Positions 16,216 to 25,160 of a stretch of 64,000 nt of DNA are shown in pieces; positions within the stretch are counted from its first letter, which is position 1, and each line of letters opens with the position of its first letter. The stretch lies in NCBI GenBank assembly GCA_046348995.1, contig JAXMDB010000001.1, positions 186,001 to 250,000 on the forward strand, written 5' to 3'. The position numbers and the translations under genes are program-made. The notes beneath the pieces were generated by a model that ran no database searches, was not told the origin of the DNA, and saw nothing but the letters and a program-made list of their open reading frames with translations. This DNA comes from JANNSX01 sp046348995 (GTDB lineage Bacteria > Pseudomonadota > Alphaproteobacteria > Rhizobiales > Hyphomicrobiaceae).

Positions 16216-18129
16216 CTAGATGCTCATCTGGCTGCCGAGCTCGACCAGTCGCCCGGAGGGGATGTGATAGAAGTCGGTGACGTCGGCGGCGACTTTGGTG
16301 AGACCGATGAAGACCTTGTCCTGCCACTTGGGCATGCCGCTGCGGGCATCCGAGACATAGCGGAAGCGCGAGAGGAAGAAGGACGTCTGCATCAGGTCGA
16401 AATGCAGGCCTTGCCTGCGCGAGAGGGCCAGGAGCTGCTGCACGTCCGGCCGCTCCATGTAGCCGACCTTGGCGATGATCCTGAGCACCCCCTCGGAAAG
16501 CTCCGACACCTCGATCTTCTCGTCGGTCGCGACGCGCGGCGTCGGCAGCGTGCGGATCGTGAAGATGATGTTGGTCTTGTGCAGAACCTTGTTGTGCTTG
16601 AGGTTGTGCAACAGGGAGGCTGGCGCGCTGTCGGGATCGGCGGTGAGGAAGACGGCGGTTCCCGGCACCCGATGCGGCTTCGAGCGCCTCAGCATCTTGA
16701 CGAGCTGAGTGATCGGCACGCTGTCCTTGCGCACCTTGGCGCGGATCATGCGCGTGCCGCGGTCCCAGGTCCACATGGCGATGGCGAGCATCGAGCCGAA
16801 GACGATCGGCATATAGCCACCGTCGGTGAACTTGAGGAGGTTGGCTGAGAAGAAGGTCAGATCGATGACGAGGAAGGGGGCGATGACCGTGGCGGCGAGC
16901 CAGGGCGACCATTTCCACAGCCCCCGAGCAACGATGAAGGCGAGCATCGTGTCGACCGTCATGGCGCCCGTGACGGCGATGCCGTAGGCCGAGGCCAGGT
17001 TCGAGGACGATCGGAAAACGAGCACCAGGATGACGACGCCGACGAACAGCAAGGCCGTCACCTGGGGCATGTAGATCTGCCCCATCAGGGTCTCGGAGAC
17101 ATGCCGGATCTTCAGCCGCGGCAACAGGCCGAGCTGAATCGCCTGCTGGGTGAGCGAGTAGGCCCCCGTGATGACGGCCTGACTGGCGATGACGGTGGCG
17201 ATGGTCGCCAGAATGACGAGCGGCAGCAGCCCCCACTCCGGCGCCATCAGGAAGAAGGGATTGTGGGCGGCCTCCGGGTGGCTCAGCACGAAGGCGCCTT
17301 GGCCGAAGTAGTTGAGGGCGAGCGCCGGCAGCACCAGACCCGTCCAGGCGATGCGGATCGGCCGCTTCCCGAAGTGTCCCATATCGGCGTAGAGCGCCTC
17401 GCCGCCCGTCACCGCCAGCACGACGGCGCCGAGAACGAGGAAGCCGATCTCGCCGTGTTTGATGAGGAAGGAGACGCCATACCAGGGATTGATGGCATAG
17501 AAGATTTCGGGATCGTCGGCGATGTGAATGAGCCCGAGCACCGCCAGTGTCGCAAACCAGATGACCATGATCGGGCCGAACAGGGCGGCGACGCTTCCCG
17601 TGCCGCGGCTCTGCATGGCGAACAGCCCGGTCAGGATGACGAGGGCGATCGGCACGACCAGCGGATCGACGCCCGGCGTCACGAGCTTCAAGCCCTCGAC
17701 CGCCGACATGACCGAGATGGCCGGCGTGATCACCGCGTCGCCGTAGAACAGCGCCGCGCCGACAACGCCGAGCGCCAGCACCGAGCCGGTCCGCCGTCCG
17801 AGCGCAGTATGGGCGAGCGCCATCAGCGAGAGCGTTCCACCTTCGCCCTTGTTGTCGGCGCGCATGATGAGCACGACATACTTGAGCGTCACCGTGATGG
17901 TGAGGGCCCAGAGCAGCAGCGAGACGATGCCGACGACGGCCTCACGGCTCACCTGGCCGCTGTGGGCGAGGGACTCGCGGAACGCGTAGAGGGGGCTCGT
18001 GCCGATGTCGCCATAGACGACGCCGGCCGCGCCGAGAACCAGGATCAAGAGATTGCCGGAGTGGCCGTGCTCTTTGGCGGACTCTTCGCCAGGGGCCGCA
18101 GTCGATGCGGCAGCATCAGGAATGCTCAT
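16216..18129 (-). CDS. kup: Kup-type low-affinity potassium transporter
   Basis: A 637-residue KUP/HAK/KT family protein, normal length for Kup (about 620-640). The family start motif GVVYGDIGTSPLYAFRE lies at residues 38-54, followed by RADNKGEGG, FYGDAVITPAISV and about twelve membrane segments, then a cytoplasmic C-terminal region from about residue 460. It imports potassium with protons across the inner membrane. Its neighbour is an osmolyte transporter operon, which fits a shared osmotic role, but it is separated by 158 bp from proX and has its own promoter region. Confidence 0.95.
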   Translation of the reverse strand: MSIPDAAASTAAPGEESAKEHGHSGNLLILVLGAAGVVYGDIGTSPLYAFRESLAHSGQVSREAVVGIVSLLLWALTITVTLKYVVLIMRADNKGEGGTLSLMALAHTALGRRTGSVLALGVVGAALFYGDAVITPAISVMSAVEGLKLVTPGVDPLVVPIALVILTGLFAMQSRGTGSVAALFGPIMVIWFATLAVLGLIHIADDPEIFYAINPWYGVSFLIKHGEIGFLVLGAVVLAVTGGEALYADMGHFGKRPIRIAWTGLVLPALALNYFGQGAFVLSHPEAAHNPFFLMAPEWGLLPLVILATIATVIASQAVITGAYSLTQQAIQLGLLPRLKIRHVSETLMGQIYMPQVTALLFVGVVILVLVFRSSSNLASAYGIAVTGAMTVDTMLAFIVARGLWKWSPWLAATVIAPFLVIDLTFFSANLLKFTDGGYMPIVFGSMLAIAMWTWDRGTRMIRAKVRKDSVPITQLVKMLRRSKPHRVPGTAVFLTADPDSAPASLLHNLKHNKVLHKTNIIFTIRTLPTPRVATDEKIEVSELSEGVLRIIAKVGYMERPDVQQLLALSRRQGLHFDLMQTSFFLSRFRYVSDARSGMPKWQDKVFIGLTKVAADVTDFYHIPSGRLVELGSQMSI

Positions 18130-18623
18130 GAGATGTTCGGTGCCGGCGTCGGGCCAAATGCGGCGCGACCGCAGCTCCTCTTGTTGACACGGAGGTCAGG
18201 CGAGACCGCCGCACACGACCCTAGTCTGCGGCGACGCAGGAACATATTGCGGCGCAAGATACTCCAACCGCGAAGATGGCGCAAAGGGGGCGGGCATCGT
18301 ACTGGGGCGGCATTCGGGCGTTCGCAGAATTTCACGGGTTTGGTCCGTGGAATCAGTGGTTAAGGCGAGCGCTTGGAATGGTTGACGCGCGCGACTATAG
18401 TAGGGTCCGCGCTGGTCTCCGCCGGCGCCAACGGCCTCGCGTCACGAAGGCCGGCAAACGACGAGAGAGGCTCGAAGGCCGAGCCGGTTCGGGTATGGTC
18501 GTGCCGCGGTGGCGGCACCGTGCCCGATCCCGGCAACATGGCTTCTATCGCGCTTTCGGGGCCATTGCTGCCGTTGGGGAACGGTAGGACGCGTGTGTGG
18601 GACGGGTACGGGGAGTTCGCAGT
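18130..18623. other. Divergent intergenic region between kup and the BON/OmpA gene
   Basis: A 494-bp stretch with no convincing gene. It must hold the kup promoter on the minus strand and the promoter of the envelope cluster on the plus strand. Short frames in it lack ribosome sites and coding character. Confidence 0.5.
18373..18401 (+). promoter_or_regulatory. Candidate promoter of the BON/OmpA cluster
   Basis: TTGGAA (18373-18378) and TATAGT (18396-18401) are separated by 17 bp, a good sigma-70-type spacing and the best such pair in this intergenic region. The leader to the start codon would be about 215 nt. Confidence 0.4.
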
Positions 18624-21600
18624 ATGAAGTGTCGACCTTGGCGCTGGCTGTGGGGCCTTCTGCCCCTGGCGCTGCTCACCGTTGCCGCCCTGGCCTTCAG
18701 CCGCGCATCGATCGAGCGTGACCTTGCGGAGCGCACGCGCTTCTCGCTCGAGGAGGCTGGCCTCGACTGGGCGAGCTCGAGCTTCATCGGCCGCGACGCC
18801 GCCATGACCGGCAAGGCCTACGACGACGAGGACCGGGCCCGCGCGCTCGAGGTCGTGCGCAACACCTGGGGCGTCCGGCTTGCCAGCGACCAAGCCGCAC
18901 TTGCCGCCGAGATCCGCCCCTACACCTGGTCGGCGACACGCGTCGGTCACCGGGTGCGCATCGAAGGCTACGCCCCCGGCGACGACGAGCGCCGGCAAGT
19001 CGGCAGCGACGCCGAGCGCCTGCTCGCAGGTATCAGCATCTCCAACCGGCTCGAGATCGGCCGCGGCGCGCCCAAGTCCGATCGCTGGCTCAAGGCCGTG
19101 AGCTTTGCGCTCGCGCAGCTCGACGGCCTCGACGATGGCGAGGCCTCGCTCTCCGACCTCGATCTGACCATCAAGGGACAGGCGAAGACCTCGGAAAGCT
19201 ACAAGCAGATCAAGACGGCGCTCGCGAGCGGCTTGCCGCGCGGCGTGAAAGTCGTGGCCGACGGGGTCGAAGCCCCGGTCGCCGATCCCTATCTGCTCAA
19301 CGTCTCGCTCTCGGCCAAGGGCCTGACGGTCTCCGGCCACGCCTCGGACGATGCGACCATCAAGGCCGTCACCGACGCCGCCCGGCGCAGCTTCCCCAAG
19401 GCGCGGCCCGACGTGCGGATCGAGGTCGCAGGCGGCGCGCCCGAGCGCTGGGTCGATGCGGCGAGCGCCGTGCTCGCCGAGCTCGCAAAGCTCGAGACCG
19501 GGTCCGTCAATATCCGCGGCGAGGCGATCGAGTTCACCGGGCAGGCAACGACGCAGGCGTTGGCCGAGGCCGTGACGGACAGCGTCAAGGCCAGCATTCC
19601 CTCGAACTATCGCGCCAACGTGAATGTCGCCTTCCGCGAGGCGACGGTTGCCGAGATCAAGCCCTACACGCTCAACGTGACGTTCGCCGACGGCGCCTTG
19701 TCGATCGAGGGCTATGCGCCCGACGCCGATGCCCAGGCCGATATCGAGCGCGAGGCGAGCCGCCGTTTCACGACGGCAAGCCCCCGCGTCACGCTCAATC
19801 TGGGTAACGGTGCGCCCGAGGGATGGCGGGATGCCGTCGTCGGCGTGCTGGGCGAGGTGGCGCGATTGGACGAAGGCTTCGCCGCACTGCGCGATACCAC
19901 GATCGACGTTACGGGCGTCGCCAAGGACGAGGCGACGGCCGACGCCGTCCGGACCGCCATCGAGACACGGCTGCCGAGTGGTTTCCAGTCGACCGCCAGC
20001 ATCACGGCCAAGGCGCCCGATCTCGCCGTCGTCAAACCCTACGACTTCGATGTCGAGCACACGGGCGATGATGTGACGCTCTCGGGTCATGTTCCGAGCG
20101 AGGACATCCGCGATGCGCTCATGCGGTTTGCCGAGCGCACTTTCCCCGGCGCCCGCATCGCCGATCGGATGGAGCTCGGCGCCGGCGAGCCGTTGAATTT
20201 CGAAAAGGCCGCCGAGACCGGAATGGAGCAACTCGGACGGCTCGAGGAAGGCCGCATGCGCATGCGCGATCTCGATGTGGAGATCGCGGGCGTCGCACGC
20301 GAGAAGCAGGTGGCCGACAGCGTCGTCTCGGAAATCAAAAGCGGTCTGCCGACCCGGTTCCGTGCGACGCCGAGGATCACCGTCGCCGCAGCCGAGCTGC
20401 CGGAGATCGATCCGTTCACCTGGAGCGCCGACTACGACGGCCGTGGGCTCGCCATCGAGGGCTACGTGCACAGCGAGACCTCGCGCAGCGACGTGCTGAG
20501 CGAGGCGCGCCGCCGCCTGTCCAATGCCGAGGTCGACGATCGCATGCAGCTCGGGCGCAACAAGATCGACGAGCAGATTTGGCTGCAGCGCACCGACTAT
20601 GCGCTGGAGCAGCTCGGGCGGCTCAATCCCGGCCGGGTCGAGCTCAAGGGCGACGGCTTCTCGATCAAGGGCGTCGCGACCGACAGCGCCGCTTATCGTG
20701 CGGCGACCACCGCCTTGAAGACGATGCCGCCGGGCTTGCGGCTCGTCGCCCAGGACATCACGCCGCCGGCGGCGACCGATTTCCGCTTCAGTCTCGAGGT
20801 GCGCGGCGACCGCGTCGTGCTGGAAGGGTCCGTCCCGAGCGAGGCTGCCCGCCAGGACATCCTGGACGAGGTCACGGACCGCTTTCCGAGCCTGACGGCC
20901 GACGATCGGCTCGAGCTTGCCGGCGGGCTCGACGGCAGCGAGAGCGATTGGAAGACGGCCGCCCGCCTCGGCATCCAGGCGGTCGCCATGGCCGGCAACG
21001 GCCGCGCCGTGCTCGATGGCAAGCGCCTGACGGTCGAGGGCACGACCGATGTCGCCGATCTCCCCGAGCGGGTCGCCGATCTCGTCGGATCGCGCCTGCC
21101 GCCGGGCTACGACGGCTCCGCCACCATCGAATACATCGGAGCGAGCGAGGCCGATCTCGCCAAGCAGAAGGCGGACGAGGAGGCCAAGCTCGCCGAGGAG
21201 CAGAAGGCGAAGGAGGACAAGGCGCGCACCTACCGCTGGTCGGCGACCTATGACGGGCTCAACGTCGAGTTCGCCGGCGGCGTGCCGGGGGATCGGGAGC
21301 GGCTCCGGATCATGAACCGGGCGAAGACGCTGCTGCCCGGCCGTAGCTTCGATGATCGCGCCAAGCTCGAGGAGGGCGCGCCCGACGGTTGGCTCGACGC
21401 GGTCCTGGCCGGGCTCGATCAGCTCGCGGGTCTCGAGAGCGGACGCCTCGAGATCGTCGGTTTGAAGATCACGCTGCGTGGCACGACCGACAACGAGGAT
21501 ACGCTCGCGCGCGCCAAGGCCACGATGAAGTCGGGCCTGCCGCGCGGCTACGAGGGATCGAACGAGGTGACCTACGTGGCGCCGCCCGAGCCGACCGACG

Positions 21601-22064
21601 AGCAGGTCGAGGCGGAGGTGAAGAAGACGGAGAAAGAGGACAAGGTCGTCAAGAAGGCCGAGGAGACCATCAAGACGACGACGAAGACCATCGCGCCGGA
21701 GGAGTGCGAGGCCGTCCTCAACAACCGGCTGCGCAAGGGCCAGCTCTACTTCAAGCGTGACAGCGCCAATCTCGACGGCGAGGACCACAAAACGCTCGAG
21801 CCGCTGATCAAGGTCATGGAGCGGTGTCCGGATGCGCGCATTCAAATCGCCGGCCACACCGATTCAGACGGCGCTGCCGCCTACAATCAGCGTCTGTCGG
21901 AGCAGCGCGCGCAGGCGGTCGTCGATTTCCTGGTCTCGATCGGCGCCGACGCCGACCGGCTCAAGGCCATCGGTTACGGCGAGACCGATCCGGTCGCCTC
22001 CAACCGCCGCCGGGCCGGCAAGGCCAAAAACCGCCGTATCGAGTTCGTGGTCAGCCTGCGCTGA
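18624..22064 (+). CDS. Giant BON-repeat/OmpA-domain envelope protein
   Basis: A 1146-residue protein. Residues about 9-26 are a signal or membrane anchor. A BON-like domain follows (about 28-92), then seven tandem modules of about 124 residues that open with a PYTWSA-like strand (near 18917, 19286, 19661, 20037, 20411, 20778 and 21228) and share EGYAP, RMELG.GAP and GLP motifs. A charged coiled stretch precedes module 7. The C-terminus (about 1030-1146) is an OmpA peptidoglycan-binding domain (GHTDSDG, YNQRLSEQRAQAV). The ATG at 18624 follows GGGAG. Expected to bridge the cell wall and membrane; BON domains often bind lipid surfaces. The specific role is unknown. Confidence 0.85.
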   Translation: MKCRPWRWLWGLLPLALLTVAALAFSRASIERDLAERTRFSLEEAGLDWASSSFIGRDAAMTGKAYDDEDRARALEVVRNTWGVRLASDQAALAAEIRPYTWSATRVGHRVRIEGYAPGDDERRQVGSDAERLLAGISISNRLEIGRGAPKSDRWLKAVSFALAQLDGLDDGEASLSDLDLTIKGQAKTSESYKQIKTALASGLPRGVKVVADGVEAPVADPYLLNVSLSAKGLTVSGHASDDATIKAVTDAARRSFPKARPDVRIEVAGGAPERWVDAASAVLAELAKLETGSVNIRGEAIEFTGQATTQALAEAVTDSVKASIPSNYRANVNVAFREATVAEIKPYTLNVTFADGALSIEGYAPDADAQADIEREASRRFTTASPRVTLNLGNGAPEGWRDAVVGVLGEVARLDEGFAALRDTTIDVTGVAKDEATADAVRTAIETRLPSGFQSTASITAKAPDLAVVKPYDFDVEHTGDDVTLSGHVPSEDIRDALMRFAERTFPGARIADRMELGAGEPLNFEKAAETGMEQLGRLEEGRMRMRDLDVEIAGVAREKQVADSVVSEIKSGLPTRFRATPRITVAAAELPEIDPFTWSADYDGRGLAIEGYVHSETSRSDVLSEARRRLSNAEVDDRMQLGRNKIDEQIWLQRTDYALEQLGRLNPGRVELKGDGFSIKGVATDSAAYRAATTALKTMPPGLRLVAQDITPPAATDFRFSLEVRGDRVVLEGSVPSEAARQDILDEVTDRFPSLTADDRLELAGGLDGSESDWKTAARLGIQAVAMAGNGRAVLDGKRLTVEGTTDVADLPERVADLVGSRLPPGYDGSATIEYIGASEADLAKQKADEEAKLAEEQKAKEDKARTYRWSATYDGLNVEFAGGVPGDRERLRIMNRAKTLLPGRSFDDRAKLEEGAPDGWLDAVLAGLDQLAGLESGRLEIVGLKITLRGTTDNEDTLARAKATMKSGLPRGYEGSNEVTYVAPPEPTDEQVEAEVKKTEKEDKVVKKAEETIKTTTKTIAPEECEAVLNNRLRKGQLYFKRDSANLDGEDHKTLEPLIKVMERCPDARIQIAGHTDSDGAAAYNQRLSEQRAQAVVDFLVSIGADADRLKAIGYGETDPVASNRRRAGKAKNRRIEFVVSLR

Positions 22065-22088
22065 GGCAGGGGCCAAGGAGTGCGTGAC

Positions 22089-22208
22089 ATGAGCTATCTG
22101 ATGGGTCTCGACTACCTAGCCTACCGCCTCTGGCCCTGGCTGCTCGCCGCCTTCGTGCTCGGCGCCGTGTGGGGCTGGTTCTCCTGCCAGCGCGTCGAGG
22201 ACAGATAG
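22089..22208 (+). CDS. 39-residue single-span membrane protein
   Basis: Starts MSYLMGLDYLAYRLWPWLL at 22089 and ends QRVEDR. It has one hydrophobic span (about residues 14-31) and a cysteine next to it. AGGAG lies about 9 bp upstream, inside the 24-bp gap after the BON/OmpA gene, and the next gene starts 11 bp after its stop. Tight spacing on both sides, a good ribosome site and a plausible membrane helix support a real gene. No function is assigned; it may be a small partner of its two neighbours. Confidence 0.65.
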   Translation: MSYLMGLDYLAYRLWPWLLAAFVLGAVWGWFSCQRVEDR

Positions 22209-22218
22209 GACCACGCCC

Positions 22219-23880
22219 ATGACCATGTACACGGATTGGCTGAACGAGCCGGGTGCGCTCTGGTATTCCATACAGGCGCTGCTGCTGATGCTGCTCGCCT
22301 ATGCGACGGGCTGCCTGTTCGGCTGCTGGTTCCGCCGCATCCAGCCGCAACCCGTCGAGGCGATGGCGACGGCGCCGCAGATCGTCCTGCCTCCTGTCGC
22401 GCCGGAGCCGAGACCGGCTCCCGTGGTCGCGCGCGCGCCACAGCCGCAGCCCGAGCCGAGTGGCCGATTGCGCCGGGCCTTCGAAGGTGAGGACGCGCCG
22501 GCGCCGCGTGTGGCCGAGACGCCGCGCGCGCCGGAGACGCCGCCTCGACCCGCCGCACCTGTCGATCCGGGCCTGACCGCCGAGGCGATCCGCGCCGCCT
22601 TGGCCGAGAAGCTCGCGCCCGCCGGGGCCGCCGCACCGGTGGTGGCAGCAGCGCCCGTGGTGGCCGCACCGGTCGCCCCGCCGGCGCCAGTGCAGGACGA
22701 TCTCAAGCGCATCAAGGGCATCGGCCCGGAGATCGAGCGCAAGCTCAATGCGCTCGGCATCACGCGCTACCGCGACCTCGTCGGATGGTCGGCTACCGAT
22801 GTAGATCGCATCGGCGCCAGCATCGGCACCGATATCCGCATCACACATGAGAACTGGATCGAGCAGGCGGCGATCCTGGCGGCCGGCGGCGAGACCATGT
22901 TCTCGCGCCGCGTCGACCGCAAGGAGGTTCTGGCGAGCCCGAAGGACACCTGGATGCCGGTGTCGCCGACCCAGGTCGAGCAGCAGGGCATGGTCTCGGC
23001 AGAGGTGAAACCGCGCGATCCGACGAGCGATCCCAAGAAGGCGGCGAGCGCGGTGGCCGCGAGTGCGGCCGAGATCGGACGCCGCGTCGAGCCGCCGGTC
23101 GTGCCGGGCGCCGTCAAAGCTCCGGCCAAAGCGCCGGCCGCCGCCGAGGCTGTGGCTACCGCTTCGGCAGCTGCAGGCCAGATCGTTCTGAAGCCGCTCG
23201 CGACACCTGCGCCGGCCGCCGCGTCCAAGCCGCAAGCCGCGCAAGCGGCTGCGGTCGTCCCGGCTGCCACGATGCCTGCTCCGGCCGCCGCACCGGTACA
23301 GACGGCCGCCAAGCCCGCAGCCCCGCACAAGCCCGAGCCGGACGATTTGAAGCGCATCCGGGGCATCACACCGGAGATCGAGCGGCAGTTGAATGCGCTC
23401 GGCGTCAACCGCTTCGCTCAGATTGCGAGTTGGTCGCCGCAGGCGGTCGACAAGGCGTCGAGCGTGCTCAACACCGGCCCCCGCATCGCGCAGGAGAACT
23501 GGGTCGAGCAGGCGATGATTCTGGCCCGCGGCGGCGAAACGGAATACTCGCGCCGGCAGAGGCAGGGCGCCGTCCCGATCGCGGCGGCGCCGGCACCTGC
23601 CGCCGCGCCGGTGTCCGACGGAGCGCCCGACGATTTGAAGCGCATCCGCGGCGTCGGCGTCGCAACGGAGACCAGGCTCAACGCCATGGGCGTGCGGACC
23701 TACGTCGACGTCGCCCGTTGGACGGCGGCGGACATCGCGCGCTTCAGCGAGGCGCTCGATATGCCTGGGCGGATCGAGAAGGAGAACTGGGTCGGCCAGG
23801 CGCAGGTGCTGGCGTCGGGGCAGGCGACCGAGTTCTCGAACCGCGTCGATCGCGGCGACGTGGCGCCGAGCAAGGATTAG
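22219..23880 (+). CDS. Membrane-anchored protein with three helix-hairpin-helix repeats
   Basis: A 553-residue protein with one N-terminal membrane span (about 17-38, followed by CWFRRI) and long Pro/Ala-rich linkers. Three copies of a roughly 75-residue module start near residues 158, 374 and 471, each opening DDLKRI(K/R)G(I/V) and containing (E)NW(I/V).QA..LA.G..T.(F/Y)S.R. The first part of each is a helix-hairpin-helix like those in predicted DNA-binding or ribosomal-type folds. It is the third gene of the envelope cluster. Whether the modules bind nucleic acid or only act as protein-protein units cannot be told. Confidence 0.8.
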   Translation: MTMYTDWLNEPGALWYSIQALLLMLLAYATGCLFGCWFRRIQPQPVEAMATAPQIVLPPVAPEPRPAPVVARAPQPQPEPSGRLRRAFEGEDAPAPRVAETPRAPETPPRPAAPVDPGLTAEAIRAALAEKLAPAGAAAPVVAAAPVVAAPVAPPAPVQDDLKRIKGIGPEIERKLNALGITRYRDLVGWSATDVDRIGASIGTDIRITHENWIEQAAILAAGGETMFSRRVDRKEVLASPKDTWMPVSPTQVEQQGMVSAEVKPRDPTSDPKKAASAVAASAAEIGRRVEPPVVPGAVKAPAKAPAAAEAVATASAAAGQIVLKPLATPAPAAASKPQAAQAAAVVPAATMPAPAAAPVQTAAKPAAPHKPEPDDLKRIRGITPEIERQLNALGVNRFAQIASWSPQAVDKASSVLNTGPRIAQENWVEQAMILARGGETEYSRRQRQGAVPIAAAPAPAAAPVSDGAPDDLKRIRGVGVATETRLNAMGVRTYVDVARWTAADIARFSEALDMPGRIEKENWVGQAQVLASGQATEFSNRVDRGDVAPSKD

Positions 23881-23913
23881 GCTGGCGCCGATTGGATCGC
23901 TGTGTAGCAACCA

Positions 23914-24861
23914 TTATGTTGATGCTGTTTTTGTCTGCCAGGGTGTGCCGCGCTGGACGACTGTGTTTGCGTAGACGAGGAGCTTTCTGGCGCAGGCGAC
24001 GAGGGCGGATTTGTGGGTTCGGCCGCGGGCGGTGAGGCGGGCGTAGAGGTCGATGAGGGCCGTGTTCCAGTGGAATGCGGCGGGGAAGGCTGCGGCGTAG
24101 AGGGAGCGGCGCAGGCGCGCGCGTCCACCGGCGATGTGGCGATGGCCGTTGTGCTTGCCACTGTCGTCGTCGAAGGGGGCGAGGCCAGCCAGCGCTGCCG
24201 CCTCCTCGCGCGAGATCTCGCCGAGCTCGGGCATGCGGATGACGAGGGCGAGGGCGGTCCGCTCGCCGATGCCGGGGATCGAGCGGACGAGGTCGAGGCG
24301 GCGCGCCAGGTCGGGGCTCGCTTTGAGCTCGGCGGCAAGTTGCTTCTTCTCGGCTTTGAGGAGATCGCGGAAGGCAACGATGTGCTTGCGGATATCGGCT
24401 TTGATTCGGGGGTCTCGCGTGTGCTCGAGACGGCCCTGGAAGCGGACGATGTCCTCCTCGATCTGCTCGATGTAGGTGAGGTGGGAAGCGAGCTTTGCGA
24501 GGCGTTTATCAGGGGCTTTGCGGGCTTTCAGCCGGGCGGCGCACTGGGCGATGAGGCGGGCGTCGAGGCGATCGTTCTTGGCCCGCTTGAGGGTGTAGCG
24601 GGCGAAGGCCTTGACCTGCATGGGCTGGAGATGGAGGACGGTGAGGCCTTGGTCTCTGAGATGGGCGAGGACGCCTTGCTCGTAGCCGCCGGAGGCTTCG
24701 ATGGCGGCGCGGCGGACGTTGTTGGCTTTGAGGAAGCGGGCGATCTGGCGCCAGCCTTCGGGCGAGTTGTCGGCTTTGAGGGTTTTGTCGGAGGTATCGA
24801 GGGCGACATCGAGGGAATGTTTGCCTGTATCGATGCCGGCGGTGGTGGTAGATTGGCGCAT
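23914..24861 (-). CDS. IS110-family transposase (DEDD recombinase)
   Basis: A 315-residue transposase. The N-terminal RuvC-like DEDD domain starts GIDTGKHSLDVAL, with further acidic residues in IEASGGYEQG and KNDRLDARLIA. A coiled region (about 120-185) leads to the C-terminal Tnp domain with SIPGIGERTALAL, LAGLAPFDDDSGK and the AFPAAFHWN segment including candidate catalytic serine surroundings. ATG 24861 is chosen because the RuvC-like domain begins directly after it; an in-frame ATG at 24909 exists. This copy is intact, unlike the one at 50884. Confidence 0.9.
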   Translation of the reverse strand: MRQSTTTAGIDTGKHSLDVALDTSDKTLKADNSPEGWRQIARFLKANNVRRAAIEASGGYEQGVLAHLRDQGLTVLHLQPMQVKAFARYTLKRAKNDRLDARLIAQCAARLKARKAPDKRLAKLASHLTYIEQIEEDIVRFQGRLEHTRDPRIKADIRKHIVAFRDLLKAEKKQLAAELKASPDLARRLDLVRSIPGIGERTALALVIRMPELGEISREEAAALAGLAPFDDDSGKHNGHRHIAGGRARLRRSLYAAAFPAAFHWNTALIDLYARLTARGRTHKSALVACARKLLVYANTVVQRGTPWQTKTAST

Positions 24862-25043
24862 CTTCGTCGTCCCTGCCTTGTTAGCGAACCTGAAAGTTCG
24901 GGCAACCATGCGGGCCAGATGAAGACACTGGTGCGATCGAGCTACGAAGCAGCCAGAAGCGGCTCAGGGCGGACACGATCCGATCACCAGCGGCTCTGCC
25001 GCGGATGGCCGTCTGCGGCAGAGCGTTCCTTTTGAGGAACGGC
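24862..25043 (-). ncRNA. Candidate IS110 bridge RNA region, copy 1
   Basis: The 182-bp non-coding end upstream of the transposase is where IS110-group elements encode a structured bridge RNA that pairs with target and donor DNA. Strong hairpins are present in transposase orientation: GTTCCT-CAAA-AGGAAC, and a longer stem GCTCTGCCGC...GCGGCAGAGC. The sequence is unchanged in the second copy. Transcript ends are not known. Confidence 0.5.
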
Positions 25044-25059
25044 GTGAGAATAGCAGAGG

Positions 25060-25150
25060 TTGATATAACAAGGGCGGACTGAGCAGGGCGAAGTCCGCCA
25101 TCACACCCACCCACGATGCGGCGGCGGACTTCGCGAAGGCTCGGTCCGCC
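25060..25150. repeat. REP-like palindromes beside IS110 copy 1
   Basis: Two hairpins, GGCGGACT...AGTCCGCC (25073-25099) and GGCGGAC...GTCCGCC (around 25122-25150). The 22 bp at 25060-25081 recur exactly beside the second IS110 copy (50664-50685) in the same relation to the element, next to a similar GGCGGACT hairpin. Confidence 0.65.
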
Positions 25151-25160
25151 CTACGGCACT

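Larger units (their letters stand above)
23904..25043 (-). mobile_element. IS110-family insertion sequence, copy 1 (intact)
   Basis: The block is identical to 50702-51840 except for a single base missing there. The transposase gene is on the minus strand. The right end (TAATGGTTGCTAC) is followed by unrelated DNA in the two copies, which sets 23904 as a boundary. On the other side the copies stop being identical at 25043/25044. No terminal inverted repeats or target duplication were seen, as is usual for IS110. Confidence 0.85.

Noticed and set aside
18917..21600. Regular ~370-bp repeats considered as a CRISPR or satellite array
   Set aside because: The period is far too long for CRISPR, the similarity is at protein level and it is within one open frame; these are protein modules.
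18360..21857. 1165-codon open frame on the minus strand
   Set aside because: Antisense shadow of the BON/OmpA gene, with no ribosome site, domain or signal; its apparent internal repeats only mirror the repeats of the real gene.
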